NCBI GenBank assembly: GCA_022842065.1
Contig: JALHQH010000062.1
Coordinates: forward strand, 4,667 to 68,666
Length of the DNA stretch: 64,000 nucleotides
Reading direction: 5' to 3'
Origin: Caldilineaceae bacterium
GTDB taxonomy: Bacteria; Chloroflexota; Anaerolineae; Caldilineales; Caldilineaceae
The translations under genes and the position numbers were made by a program. Each line of letters begins with the position of its first letter. Within the stretch, counting starts at the first letter, position 1. This document shows positions 1-8,656 of this stretch, piece after piece. The notes below the pieces were generated by a model. It saw only the letters and a program-made list of their open reading frames with translations. It searched no databases and had not been told where the DNA came from.

Positions 1-1897
1 CGTGCGTCGCCGCACTTAGCAACTGTTGATAGGTCGTGGCGGCCTGCTGCAAATAGCCTTGGGCCATCAAAATGCGCGCTTCATGATAGCGCGCCGCAAT
101 ACTCAAAAAGCTATCGTGGGCGGCCATACTCAATTTTGCCGCTGCTTCATAGGCCTGTGAGGCTGCGCTCAGGGCACCTTGTTGCTGTGTAGCCAGGCCC
201 AGTGCGTAGTAGGCATCGCCGCGTGGGGCACTATCGCGTGGCATCAGGCTCAGCGCCTGTTGCGCCAGAGCCGCAGCCACGGTCGGTTCGCCACGGCGGG
301 CCGCTAACAGCGCACGGAGGGCGGCGGCGCGCCCCAAGAGCAAATTGTGGGGGGTGGTTGTTTCTGCGGTGACCTTTTCCTGTTGCAGGGTCGCTTCTAC
401 CTGGCGTAGCGAAGCTTCGGCGGCCTCGATTTGGCCGGTTAAGGCCAGCCCCCAGGCGTAGGAAACATAAAGACTGGGCTGCCCCCATAAGGGTGCCGCA
501 GCCAAAGGCGGGGCTGGGAGTGCCTGCATCCAGTTGAACAAGGTGGCGATTGCCCCTTGATTCCAAAGCGTGGGCCAGACCTGCTCGATCAGCGCGGCGG
601 CGTAAACAAAATCGGCTGCCTGCAAGGCATGTTGGGTGGCATCGACCAGATAACCCTGTTGGGCATACCATTGGCTGGCGCGGTGGTGCAAGCGGGGCAA
701 ACGTGCTGGTTGGCTGTGGCGCAACCGATATTGTAATACCTCTGCAAAGAGCTGATGATAGCGATACCACTGGCCCAAATTGTCGAGCGGAACCAGGAAG
801 AGGTTGGCCTGGTCGATCTGTTCCAGCATGGTCTGGCTATGCCAAGCTGGTGTTGGTTGCACGCCGGTTGCGGCCTCCCCTGCGTCACCCTCTCCGCCAT
901 TCTCTTCTCCATCGGCCATGACGGCATCACATAAGGAGCCACTCAGGCGCGTGAGAATTGAGGTACATAAGAGAAATTCTTGGACGGCCGGCGCTTGTTG
1001 ATTGAGCACCTCTTCAATCAGATAGTTGAGAATATAGCGGTGGCCGCCGGAGAACGAGCGCAGGAAACCAGCTTTGTCCTCATGGCCATGCATCGAAAGC
1101 GCGGCCAACTGTAGCCCGACAATCCAACCTTCGGTGCGGGCCGCCAATAATTCGACCTCATCCGGGGTCAGGTGAAGGCCCATCCGGTCATTGAGGAAGA
1201 GCACCGTCTCGGCTGGCGTAAAGCGCAGATCATCGGCCCGAATTTCTGAGAGTTGGCCCTGCGTGCGCAGCCGCGCAAGAGGCAAGGGCGGATCCGCGCG
1301 CGTGGTGATCACCAGGTGAAGGGTCGCGGGCAAGTGCTCTAACAAGAAGGTCAGGCTCTGGTGAATCGCCGGCGTAACAATCAGATGATAATCTTCTAAG
1401 ATCAGGACCAGTGCCGGGCCAACTGTTTGGTCCGGCACTGGGTGCTGCGTGGCAGACCAACTGCGCAGATCGTTGAGCAGGATCGTGAGAATCGTTTCGA
1501 TCGGCGGCGGTTCGGGCGATTGTAGCAACGGCAAGGTGTCGGCACTCAGGCCAGGGTGCATCGATTGCAGGGCCGCAATGAAATAGACCCAGAAGCGGAT
1601 GGGGTCATTGTCACTCTCTTCCAACGAGAGCCAACAGAAAGTTGGGCGGTGCCCTACAGGCTGTACCGTGGTTGCTGCCTCTGGCGCATCTTGTGGGTCG
1701 GCCACCGGTTCGCCGATCCAGTCGCTGAGCAAGGTTGATTTCCCAAAGCCGGCCGGCGCGGCAATCAAGGTGAGTTTACCGGCGAGGCCGGCTTCCAACT
1801 GGGCCAACAGTTGCGGACGCGCCACAAAAGTACTACGCTGTGATAACGGCTGCCGACGCGGGATATAAAGTTTAGTAGATAACAATGGTGCGAACAA
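1..1897 (-). CDS. LuxR/MalT-type ATP-dependent transcriptional regulator, C-terminus cut by the window edge
   Basis: The minus strand is open from about 1897 to position 1, about 632 residues without the C-terminal part. The N-terminus (LLSTKLYIPRRQ) is typical of the MalT/LuxR STAND regulators. A Walker A motif APAGFGKST lies near residue 40 and a Walker-B-like stretch LVLILEDYH near residue 165. The second half is helical and TPR-like, rich in Ala, Leu and Gln. Family knowledge: ATP and an inducer drive oligomerisation, and a C-terminal LuxR HTH, expected beyond the left edge, binds DNA. I place the start at TTG 1897, with AAAGG about 8 nt upstream. A second TTG four codons later is possible. 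No inducer can be named. Confidence 0.85.
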   Translation of the reverse strand, partial: MFAPLLSTKLYIPRRQPLSQRSTFVARPQLLAQLEAGLAGKLTLIAAPAGFGKSTLLSDWIGEPVADPQDAPEAATTVQPVGHRPTFCWLSLEESDNDPIRFWVYFIAALQSMHPGLSADTLPLLQSPEPPPIETILTILLNDLRSWSATQHPVPDQTVGPALVLILEDYHLIVTPAIHQSLTFLLEHLPATLHLVITTRADPPLPLARLRTQGQLSEIRADDLRFTPAETVLFLNDRMGLHLTPDEVELLAARTEGWIVGLQLAALSMHGHEDKAGFLRSFSGGHRYILNYLIEEVLNQQAPAVQEFLLCTSILTRLSGSLCDAVMADGEENGGEGDAGEAATGVQPTPAWHSQTMLEQIDQANLFLVPLDNLGQWYRYHQLFAEVLQYRLRHSQPARLPRLHHRASQWYAQQGYLVDATQHALQAADFVYAAALIEQVWPTLWNQGAIATLFNWMQALPAPPLAAAPLWGQPSLYVSYAWGLALTGQIEAAEASLRQVEATLQQEKVTAETTTPHNLLLGRAAALRALLAARRGEPTVAAALAQQALSLMPRDSAPRGDAYYALGLATQQQGALSAASQAYEAAAKLSMAAHDSFLSIAARYHEARILMAQGYLQQAATTYQQLLSAATH

Positions 1898-2077
1898 GCT
1901 TGGTGCCTTTATGCACGACGAACGCGTTTGCCGCTGCGTTTCTCCCTTCAGTATAGCAGAGGTCGCCCCAATCAGCCGATCCGGGCGGGGTGTGCATGGC
2001 AAAGTGGCGCGCAATGCCATGCGCCGGCACCAACAACCTTGCCGGCGGCGCAACTGGGCGCGATCGAATTTGCGCCC

Positions 2078-3268
2078 CTACGCCAGCGCATTTAAGAATT
2101 GGTCAATATCTTCGTCGTTATTGTAGACCGAAATGCCAAGCCGTATGCCCTTGACCATAAGCCGCTCCCCTCGGTCATTCGTCCAATACCATTCGCGAAA
2201 CGAGACTACTTGCTGGCCAAAGGCCCGATCAAGCTTGGCTTGGGTTGCCGCAAAATCGGCAGGCAGAAAGCTCACGATCGGGGTGGGCGCGTCCAGCGGT
2301 GTAATCGGTTGATAACCCAACGCGGGCAATTCCCGCTGCAAGCGCATGGTCAAGGGCTGCACATGCGCGCGAATCTGCTCGACCCCCAGCGCCGTCAGAT
2401 AGCTGAGCCCCGCATGGGCACTGACGCCGGCGAGAAAAGCGATTTGGCTGCCCTCATAGCGGGTGGCATCGTCGTGGACGGCAAAGTCATAATCGGTCTG
2501 CGACCGCACCTGGCGCAGGCTAAAGCGGGTCGGCTCCACGATTTCCTGCAACCCCGCCCGCACAAAGAGAAAGCCAATCCCAAAGTCACCCATCAGCCAT
2601 TTGTAGGTGGCACAGGCCGCAAAGTCGATCCCCATTGCCGTCATATCAAGCGGCGTACAGCCGGCCGCCTGGATGATGTCGGCGTAGACATACGCCCCGT
2701 GCGCATGGGCAATGCGGCTGATCGCCCCGATCTCGGCCAGATAGCCGTTGACTTGCGAGACCAGCGCCAGCGAGACCAGCCGCGTCTGGTCATCAATCGC
2801 CGCTGCGATGTCGGCCAGGTTGATCTGCCAGTTGCGATGGGGTACGACGCGCAATTCGATGTTACCCGCTCGCGCCAACTGGGTGTAGATATATTTGGAT
2901 GCTTCAAAGTGCAGGTCATCGATCACAATATTGCCCAGCCGCTTGGCCCCCGGTTGGCTCAAGCCCAGGCCGGCCAAGATGATATTTTCCCCATCTGTGG
3001 TGCTCTGCACAAAGGCGATTTCGGATGGCTTGGCCCCAATCAGCGCGGCAAAGTTTGCTTTGGTCGTCTGTTGCATCTCGGCAGTAAAACTTTGCCGATC
3101 CGCCCCTGGCCCCCAGGCGCGAAATTGGGCATACTGTTCGATGGCCCGTAGGGTATGAGTGCTATAGGGGTGGGTCTCGGCCGCGGCTAGCCATAATTTC
3201 TCCGCTGCGCGGGGAAAGTCCGCACGGATGGCGGGGAAATTAGGCAGCGTGGATGAGTCGGTGAACAT
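2078..3268 (-). CDS. Class V (NifS/CsdA-like) PLP-dependent aminotransferase
   Basis: The 396-residue protein has a fold-type I PLP signature. A His-containing DDLHFEAS segment lies near residue 125 and a conserved Asp in the YADIIQAAG segment near residue 200. The probable Schiff-base lysine is in ATYKWLMG near residue 222. Family members include cysteine desulfurases, kynureninases and isopenicillin-N-epimerase-like enzymes. The sequence lacks the active-site-loop Cys I would expect of a dedicated cysteine desulfurase, so the substrate is unknown. I chose ATG 3268, which matches the family N-terminus, over an upstream in-frame start at 3325 that adds unrelated residues. The gene stands alone between the MalT-type regulator and the Rpn gene, all on the minus strand. 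Confidence 0.8.
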   Translation of the reverse strand: MFTDSSTLPNFPAIRADFPRAAEKLWLAAAETHPYSTHTLRAIEQYAQFRAWGPGADRQSFTAEMQQTTKANFAALIGAKPSEIAFVQSTTDGENIILAGLGLSQPGAKRLGNIVIDDLHFEASKYIYTQLARAGNIELRVVPHRNWQINLADIAAAIDDQTRLVSLALVSQVNGYLAEIGAISRIAHAHGAYVYADIIQAAGCTPLDMTAMGIDFAACATYKWLMGDFGIGFLFVRAGLQEIVEPTRFSLRQVRSQTDYDFAVHDDATRYEGSQIAFLAGVSAHAGLSYLTALGVEQIRAHVQPLTMRLQRELPALGYQPITPLDAPTPIVSFLPADFAATQAKLDRAFGQQVVSFREWYWTNDRGERLMVKGIRLGISVYNNDEDIDQFLNALA

Positions 3269-3348
3269 CAAACGCACTACCTTTCGTAACTGATAATAGA
3301 TAACGGCTATCCACGTCTGGTTCAAACCGGGCTGCTACATGAGCAAGC

Positions 3349-4515
3349 TCACTTTGCGGTTTGTTCCACAACTGGAAGGTAGGAACGCACTGCTTCTTCA
3401 AACGCCGCGATGGTTGTGACACTGAGTAGCTGATCAACCAATTGTGCCAGGTGATCGGAATGCTGGATCTGGTCAAAATCATGCACATAGCTTGCCTGTT
3501 GCTCGGCGCTCAGCTGAAACCGATGGGGGAGCAAGCGTGCCAACGTTTGGCGTTGTGCTGTGAGTTTACCCTGTTCGATGCCTTTTTCGATGCCCTGTTC
3601 GATGCCTTTTTCGATGCCTTTTTCGATGCCTTGATCGATCCACTTTTGCGCCAAGGTCTTTGCCATTGTTTCACTCCTCTCTGGGAACACGCTCTTTACG
3701 GCGCGGAATAGCTCTGCTTCACTGACATGTTTGCCGGCGGCTGAGATGTAGATTAACAAGCTGTAAAACATCTCCAACCCGCTCGTTTGCTGTGCCATCT
3801 CGACCAGCAGGCCAAAGATTGTCGGCAGTTTGTGGACGAGATCAGGATCGGCAATGTGCTTGAGCAATAGGAGATTGGCTCGTAACCAGACTTCGCCGCG
3901 TAACTCGTCGTCGGAATAGGCCGAAAGATCGATCAACAAGTGCTGAAATGTCAGCGTATAGGGTTGCAAGGCTGCCGGTGCATTGATCAGATCAGCAAAG
4001 ACTGGCGAATAGTGCCACTTTTCCTGTCCATGATAAAAGACGATCGGCAGAATCGCTGACAAGGCACTGCGCCGTTTCCACTCTTTCTCCCAAATTCGCG
4101 TCATGTAACGCAAGAGTTGCAAGCGCATACCCATATCCGGCTGGCTCTTGTGCTCAAAGAGCAAATAGAGGTAGATGCGCCCATCGCCCCGCGCTGCTGA
4201 TTGTTTGCGCCGTTTGCCGCGCTGCGTTTTCGGCTGTTCGGTTGCGATGTCCGGCCCAACCGGTGTCGCCACCGTAGACAAGGGGCTCTGCTTTAATGGC
4301 ACACTGTACAGCACATCCGAATAGTGTTTGCGCAGACGGGCATCGACGAAAGTATCTTTCTCGATCCGCAGATTCGGCAGATCTAACAACGCGACCACTG
4401 GTGCGGGTAGATAGTTCTCGATAAAGTCCGCGGCACTCTTTGGTTCAGATAGCAGTTGGCGAAATAACGTGTCGTGCGGGTCGAGCAAGTCGGCTTGCTC
4501 TAGCGGTTTGCTCAT
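3349..4515 (-). CDS. Rpn/PD-(D/E)XK nuclease family putative transposase-like protein
   Basis: The 388-residue protein resembles the Rpn (recombination-promoting nuclease, formerly PF04754 'transposase, YhgA-like') family. It opens with HDTLFRQLLSEPKSAADFI, then has an acidic YSDVLY motif and a YLLFEHKS motif (E-x-K). Together these form the expected PD-(D/E)XK catalytic set around residues 65-150. Before the C-terminus there is a tandem IEKG/IEQG repeat (about five tetrapeptides), a common and slippage-prone feature of this family. The start is ATG 4515, preceded by GGAGGAAGGA. Rpn proteins cut DNA and promote RecA-independent recombination; some act in phage defence. The gene is divergent from the NACHT-FGE gene. 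The upstream frame to 4596 lacks support. Confidence 0.82.
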   Translation of the reverse strand: MSKPLEQADLLDPHDTLFRQLLSEPKSAADFIENYLPAPVVALLDLPNLRIEKDTFVDARLRKHYSDVLYSVPLKQSPLSTVATPVGPDIATEQPKTQRGKRRKQSAARGDGRIYLYLLFEHKSQPDMGMRLQLLRYMTRIWEKEWKRRSALSAILPIVFYHGQEKWHYSPVFADLINAPAALQPYTLTFQHLLIDLSAYSDDELRGEVWLRANLLLLKHIADPDLVHKLPTIFGLLVEMAQQTSGLEMFYSLLIYISAAGKHVSEAELFRAVKSVFPERSETMAKTLAQKWIDQGIEKGIEKGIEQGIEKGIEQGKLTAQRQTLARLLPHRFQLSAEQQASYVHDFDQIQHSDHLAQLVDQLLSVTTIAAFEEAVRSYLPVVEQTAK

Positions 4516-4614
4516 CCTGTCCTTCCTCCGTTGCCGGTATGATAGCACAAAGTGGCGACAAATGAAAGGCAATGATCTGTCTACGGTGCGTCCCACGCAA
4601 GGGGTGAGTCGTAC

Positions 4615-4682
4615 AACGTCCCCGGCACTGGCGAAGCAATGGTACGCAAACGAACCAATTTTTCGCCAGTGCCGGGGACGTT
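4615..4682. repeat. Perfect 21-bp inverted repeat between the Rpn and NACHT-FGE genes
   Basis: Arms 4615-4635 and 4662-4682 are exact reverse complements (AACGTCCCCGGCACTGGCGA... and its mirror), with a 26-nt loop. The element lies in the divergent intergenic space and has no U-tract. It looks like one of the many intergenic palindromes of this genome, not a terminator. Confidence 0.8.
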
Positions 4683-4728
4683 TACCCCAAAATTGGGACG
4701 TACCCTGTGTCTATCGCGCTGCCTTTGC

Positions 4729-4757
4729 TTGCTTAAGCCTCTCTATCTTCGTATAAT
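4729..4757 (+). promoter_or_regulatory. Sigma70-like promoter of the NACHT-FGE gene
   Basis: TTGCTT (4729-4734), a 17-bp spacer and a perfect TATAAT (4752-4757) precede the start at 4832 by about 75 bp. AAAAGGA lies 6-8 nt before the ATG. Confidence 0.6.
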
Positions 4758-4831
4758 GACTAGCGGGTTGTCACCTGCGACAGCCGTGACTTTACCCGTG
4801 AACCTACCCACTATCCAAAAGGAAACTCGTT

Positions 4832-7800
4832 ATGGATCCCGCGCTTTGGCTGAAAGAAGCTCGCCAACGGTTAGCTGGTTTTGCACAGACGATTGAGGAT
4901 TGGGCACCCAGTACGCTTTATGGTGCCATCGCGGGGGCAACGTTGTTACCCCTTGCCGCCACAAGTGGTGATCCGAAAGAGATATTGGCTGGTCTGATTG
5001 GTGGGATTGGGGCGAACCTGATTGCCAACCAATTAGAAGCGTGGCAAGCACGCAGTGATGGCGATGCAACTGGGTTGGCCAAGCAGTTGACGGAAGCTGC
5101 CAAAACGGATGGTGAATTGCGGACGAGCCTGGATGATCTCTTGCAGCGTATTGGTGCGATCGAAGTTGTCATTCGCGCAACAGCCGCAGACGAGCGGGAA
5201 ACGATCGTTCAGCAACTCACGCGTCAATTTGCCAAAGTTGCAAGCGCGATTCATGTCGATCAGATTTATGTTGGCGGTGACTGGATTACAGTTGGTGATA
5301 TCACTAACAGCAGCTATGTTGCGATTGGCCACGATATCGTGATTGCCGGCCCCGGCGCGCATGTGGGGGATATTTATCATCAACATTTTCCCAATCCGCC
5401 GGACCCCAAGGCCCGCAACGCCCGCCGCCAAGCGTACCTCTATCATCTTTATAGCGAAGCCCGGCGTCTCGCCCTGGATGGCATTGACCGTGAAAGTGCC
5501 GGCGAGGGCAAAGAGGTGGCGATGCCGCTCGATGCGATTTACACCGTGCTCCTAACAACACAACTCGAAGACGAAGCGCGCACAGTGGCCGCAAAGGAGC
5601 TGATTGCATTCCGCCGGGGTGACCAAACACCCAGAAAACGCTCGGCGTTAGCACAACTCAATCGCCACAAGCGGTTGGTGCTCCTGGGCGCACCGGGCAG
5701 TGGCAAAAGCACCTTTGTCAACTTCGTGACCCTCTGTTTGGCTGGTGATGCATTGGGCGATCGTGACGTGAACCTGGCCTTGCTGACGGCACCACTGCCA
5801 GAGGATGAGGAAAAGCCGCCCCGGCAACCCTGGGATCATGCTGGCCTGATTCCGGTGCGGGTGATTTTGCGTCACTTTGCCGCCCATGGTCTGCCGGGGC
5901 CAACGGCAAAGGCGACCGCCAACCACCTCTGGCGTTATATCTGTGACGAATTGAATGCCGCCGCTGTGGGGGATTTTGCCGACGAATTGCAGGCTGAGTT
6001 GCGCCAGGATGGGGGGATCATTCTGCTCGATGGCCTGGACGAAGTGCCGGATGCTGATCAACAGCGTGCCCAACTGAAGGCGGTGATTAACGCCTTTGCC
6101 GGGACCTATCGCAAGTGTCGGATTCTGATCACCAGCCGACCTTATGCCTATCATCAGGAAGATTGGACGCTTGACGGGTTTGTTGACACGATGTTAGCCC
6201 CCTTTTCTGACGCCCAGATTCGTCTTTTTGTTGAACGGTGGTATCAGCAAGTGGCGGTTGCACGTAGTTACAAAACGGATGATGCGACCGGCCGTGCTGA
6301 ACGGCTGAAACGGGCGATCTTTTCTAGCGAGCGGTTGCATGCCCTAGCTGAACAGCCCCTCTTATTGACCTTGATGGCCGGCCTTCATGCCTGGCATGGC
6401 AGTGATCTGCCGGACCGCCGGGAGGAGCTTTATAAAGAAGCCGTTGATCTCCTGTTAAATCGATGGGAACGTCAGCGCGTCGAGAATCGGCGCGATGGCA
6501 CACAACTCCTGCAACCAAGCTTGCAAGAGTATCTCCAAGTGGGGCGTGAGGCGATTCTCGCTTTATTGGAAAAGCTGGCCTTTGACGTGCATGCCGGGCA
6601 ACCGAGTTTGGAAGGGTGCGCGGATATCGAGCGGGATAAGTTGATCCTTGGTCTGGTCGAGATTAGTAAAAATAAAGCGGTGAATTCAGGCGAGTTAATC
6701 AACTATCTCAGCCAACGGGCCGGTTTATTGCTGCCCGAAGGTAATACGCTCTATCGTTTTCCCCATCGGACCTTTCAAGAGTATCTGGCGGCCTGTTATC
6801 TGACCAGTCCCCGTGTAAAATATCCCAAAGCGATCGGCACGCTGTTGCGCGATGAACCGGAGCGGTGGCGCGAGATTGTGCTGTTGGCGGCCGCCAAGGC
6901 CGGTCGAGGCCATGTCTCCTTAGTTTGGTCACTGGTGAATACGATCTGTCGAGTCGTGCCAACTGCGCCAGTCTTTACCCATGCCGATGCGTGGGGTGCC
7001 CAACTAGGTGGGCAAGCGTTGCTTGAAGCGGTGCCGCTGGATGAATTGGATCCCACTGAGCAACAGAGCTTGCAGCGTGTCCGCGAAGGATTGCTTTATC
7101 TCATGCGTTCGGCTGACTTTGAACCACCGGAACGCGCCTTGGCCGGCCGCACCCTGGCCGGATTGGGCGATCCCCGTTTTAACAAAGCTGCCTGGTATCT
7201 CCCCAACGATCCCATGCTCGGCTTCGTTGAAATGGCTGCCGGCACTTTCACGATGGGTGAAGGCGAGGAAGCACACTTGGTCACCTTGCCCCACTTCTAC
7301 ATTGCGCGCTACCCGGTCACCGTTGCGCAGTTTCGTGCCTTTGTCGAGGCCACCGGCGAGCAGCCAAAGGATAGTGATAGTTTAGCTGATCCCGACAATC
7401 ATCCGGTGCGCTGGGTAACTTGGCATGAGGCGACTCGCTACTGCGCTTGGTTGACTAAAACGTTACGTACGTGGGTGCAGACCCCGTCGTCACTGGCCGA
7501 GAAATTGCACCAGGGTTGGCAGATCATGTTGCCCAGTGAAGCGGAGTGGGAACTGGCTGCACGCGGTGCTGGTGGGCGGCACTATCCGTGGGGCGACGAG
7601 GCGGTAGACCCCAACCGCGCCAACTATAAAGCAACCGGCATTGGTACAATCAGTGCGGTCGGCTGTTTTCCTGCTGGTGCGACGCCCGAAGGGGTCGAAG
7701 AGTTGAGCGGTAATATCTACGAATGGACAAGAAGCCGCTATCTGGACTATCCTTATCCCAGCGATGATCAAGGGCGCAGTGAGCGGGAGCGGTTTGAGGC

Positions 7801-7954
7801 AGAGGATCGAGATCTGTTTGTGCTGCGCGGGGGATATTACGGTAGCAGGGATCAGAACATGCGTGCGCCCGCCCGTGACAACCCTCGCGCGGTCGACTAC
7901 TTCAACGTCGACGGCGGTTTTCGGTTGGTGTTGGGTGCTGCCCCCGGCGGTTGA
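4832..7954 (+). CDS. NACHT (STAND) NTPase fused to a C-terminal FGE/sulfatase-modifying-factor-like domain
   Basis: The protein has 1040 residues. Residues about 1-140 are helical with two hydrophobic stretches (residues 30-70). A Gly-rich segment with GDITNSSYVAIG (about 150-185) follows. The NACHT core has Walker A GAPGSGKST (about 287) and Walker B IILLDGLDEV (about 396), then ITSRP and a helical region. From about residue 796 there is an FGE-like (C-type-lectin-fold) domain: FVEMAAGTFTMG, LPSEAEWELAARG, YPWGDE, ELSGNIYEW, LRGGYYGS and GFRLVLG at the end. STAND NTPases are nucleotide switches, often in conflict or signalling systems. Fused FGE-like domains are a known ligand-binding scaffold of DGR variable proteins. 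Residues about 1011-1038 coincide with a variable-repeat-like segment (see 7863-7944). A true sulfatase-maturation role is unlikely, since no sulfatase is nearby. The ligand is unknown. Confidence 0.85.
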   Translation: MDPALWLKEARQRLAGFAQTIEDWAPSTLYGAIAGATLLPLAATSGDPKEILAGLIGGIGANLIANQLEAWQARSDGDATGLAKQLTEAAKTDGELRTSLDDLLQRIGAIEVVIRATAADERETIVQQLTRQFAKVASAIHVDQIYVGGDWITVGDITNSSYVAIGHDIVIAGPGAHVGDIYHQHFPNPPDPKARNARRQAYLYHLYSEARRLALDGIDRESAGEGKEVAMPLDAIYTVLLTTQLEDEARTVAAKELIAFRRGDQTPRKRSALAQLNRHKRLVLLGAPGSGKSTFVNFVTLCLAGDALGDRDVNLALLTAPLPEDEEKPPRQPWDHAGLIPVRVILRHFAAHGLPGPTAKATANHLWRYICDELNAAAVGDFADELQAELRQDGGIILLDGLDEVPDADQQRAQLKAVINAFAGTYRKCRILITSRPYAYHQEDWTLDGFVDTMLAPFSDAQIRLFVERWYQQVAVARSYKTDDATGRAERLKRAIFSSERLHALAEQPLLLTLMAGLHAWHGSDLPDRREELYKEAVDLLLNRWERQRVENRRDGTQLLQPSLQEYLQVGREAILALLEKLAFDVHAGQPSLEGCADIERDKLILGLVEISKNKAVNSGELINYLSQRAGLLLPEGNTLYRFPHRTFQEYLAACYLTSPRVKYPKAIGTLLRDEPERWREIVLLAAAKAGRGHVSLVWSLVNTICRVVPTAPVFTHADAWGAQLGGQALLEAVPLDELDPTEQQSLQRVREGLLYLMRSADFEPPERALAGRTLAGLGDPRFNKAAWYLPNDPMLGFVEMAAGTFTMGEGEEAHLVTLPHFYIARYPVTVAQFRAFVEATGEQPKDSDSLADPDNHPVRWVTWHEATRYCAWLTKTLRTWVQTPSSLAEKLHQGWQIMLPSEAEWELAARGAGGRHYPWGDEAVDPNRANYKATGIGTISAVGCFPAGATPEGVEELSGNIYEWTRSRYLDYPYPSDDQGRSERERFEAEDRDLFVLRGGYYGSRDQNMRAPARDNPRAVDYFNVDGGFRLVLGAAPGG
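7863..7944 (+). repeat. Variable-repeat-like (VR) 3' end of the NACHT-FGE gene
   Basis: These 82 bp encode the last variable loop and GFRLVLGAA end of the FGE-like domain. They align without gaps to 8130-8211 (offset 267 bp). All 12 mismatches fall in 7880-7914. Ten are sites where the downstream copy has A and the gene has C, G or T: 7883, 7884, 7887, 7893, 7895, 7898, 7908, 7910, 7913 and 7914. Two are not (7880 A against C, 7894 C against T). The flanks are identical: 17 bp on the left and 30 bp on the right, the latter resembling an initiation-of-mutagenic-homing site. This is the adenine-specific pattern of DGRs. Confidence 0.7.
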
Positions 7955-8129
7955 TCTTCTGATCTCTGGTTTTTCTCTGATCTCTGTTTTGTAAGAAATG
8001 ACCAGTAGCAGTCATGTCGCCTGCCGCGGCTCCCTTCTTTACCGCCGGAGGCGGGCGAAATATTTTTGCAATTCCAGTCTTTTCTTCAGCAATGAGGATT
8101 GGGCTGTTTTGCGGGGGCCGGTTGATAGC

Positions 8130-8211
8130 GTGCGCCCGCCCGTGACCACAATCACGCGGATAACAACTTCAACGACAACAACGGTTTTCGGTTGGTGTTG
8201 GGTGCTGCCCC
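8130..8211 (+). repeat. Template-repeat-like (TR) copy, adenine-rich, non-coding
   Basis: This copy of the VR-like segment has 16 adenines in its 38-bp variable core; ten are changed in the gene. Read in the gene's frame it would give HNHADNNFNDNNGFRLV, full of AAC/AAT codons as in DGR templates. It is not part of a convincing gene. Similarity to the gene continues weakly to the left (a shared GCGGGGG), with about 17 nt missing before 8128, so this may be a shortened template or the tail of a lost FGE paralogue. No reverse transcriptase follows. Confidence 0.62.
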
Positions 8212-8398
8212 ACGGCGTTCACCCCAGGTACCTCCGGGTAGTTGGGCCAGAAATCTGCGTCGGTTACGGCTTACGCAGCGCGGAATGATCGCCGGTGCGA
8301 CCAGTTCCTGGCCGCGCCAATGGCCATCATCGTTACCCTTACCGGGCAAGACGGCAAGGGGCGCGATGGTCTATCAAGGGCCGGGCAAATAGTAAACC

Positions 8399-8458
8399 GG
8401 GGCTGCACCCTACCCGAATCCGCTTTGCGGCCGGGCCGGTGCAGCCCCACCTATTTTT
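8399..8458 (+). terminator. Hairpin followed by a T-run, possible terminator
   Basis: GGGGCTGCACC (8399-8409) pairs with GGTGCAGCCCC (8438-8448) across a 28-nt loop, followed a few bases later by TTTTT (8454-8458). It could end transcription of the NACHT-FGE/TR-like unit. Confidence 0.4.
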
Positions 8459-8602
8459 GCTCGTGACAACGCTCAGCGTCGTCATGCCCCCGGGACGCTC
8501 TGCGTCCGCCCAGTGAGCAGCGTGCTGCAAGCTGACTCGATGCGGGGCATGGGCGCGCCCTCTCCAAATGGTGCGGATGGCACGTGAAACCAAAATTAGT
8601 GC

Positions 8603-8631
8603 TTGCAAACTATAGTTTGCACTGCTATACT
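8603..8631 (+). promoter_or_regulatory. Promoter with overlapping palindromic operator of the toxin-antitoxin operon
   Basis: TTGCAA (8603-8608) and TATACT (8626-8631) are 17 bp apart. A perfect 18-bp palindrome TGCAAACTATAGTTTGCA (8604-8621) fills the spacer. This is the usual arrangement for autorepression by an HTH antitoxin. AAAGGGATCGTGA precedes the ATG at 8657. Confidence 0.65.
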
Positions 8632-8656
8632 ATTTAACGAAATAAAGGGATCGTGA

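Larger units (their letters stand above)
7955..8602. other. Non-coding stretch downstream of the NACHT-FGE gene
   Basis: No ORF here has family features. It holds the TR-like copy (8130-8211), the hairpin at 8399-8448, and a GGACGCTCTGCGTCC-type palindromic repeat near 8490-8507 that recurs at 20970-21010 and 22270-22290. A decayed gene, for example a lost reverse transcriptase, cannot be read in any frame. Confidence 0.5.

Noticed and set aside
2099..3151. 350-residue plus-strand frame over the aminotransferase gene
   Set aside because: Shadow; the minus-strand frame has the PLP-lysine motif.
4832..7954. True formylglycine-generating enzyme for sulfatases
   Set aside because: The domain is fused to a NACHT ATPase, no sulfatase is nearby, and its 3' end behaves like a variable region.
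7955..8656. A reverse transcriptase gene downstream of the template-like repeat
   Set aside because: I read all frames for YADD-type and IGxxxSQ-type motifs and saw none; frames here are short or lack family features.
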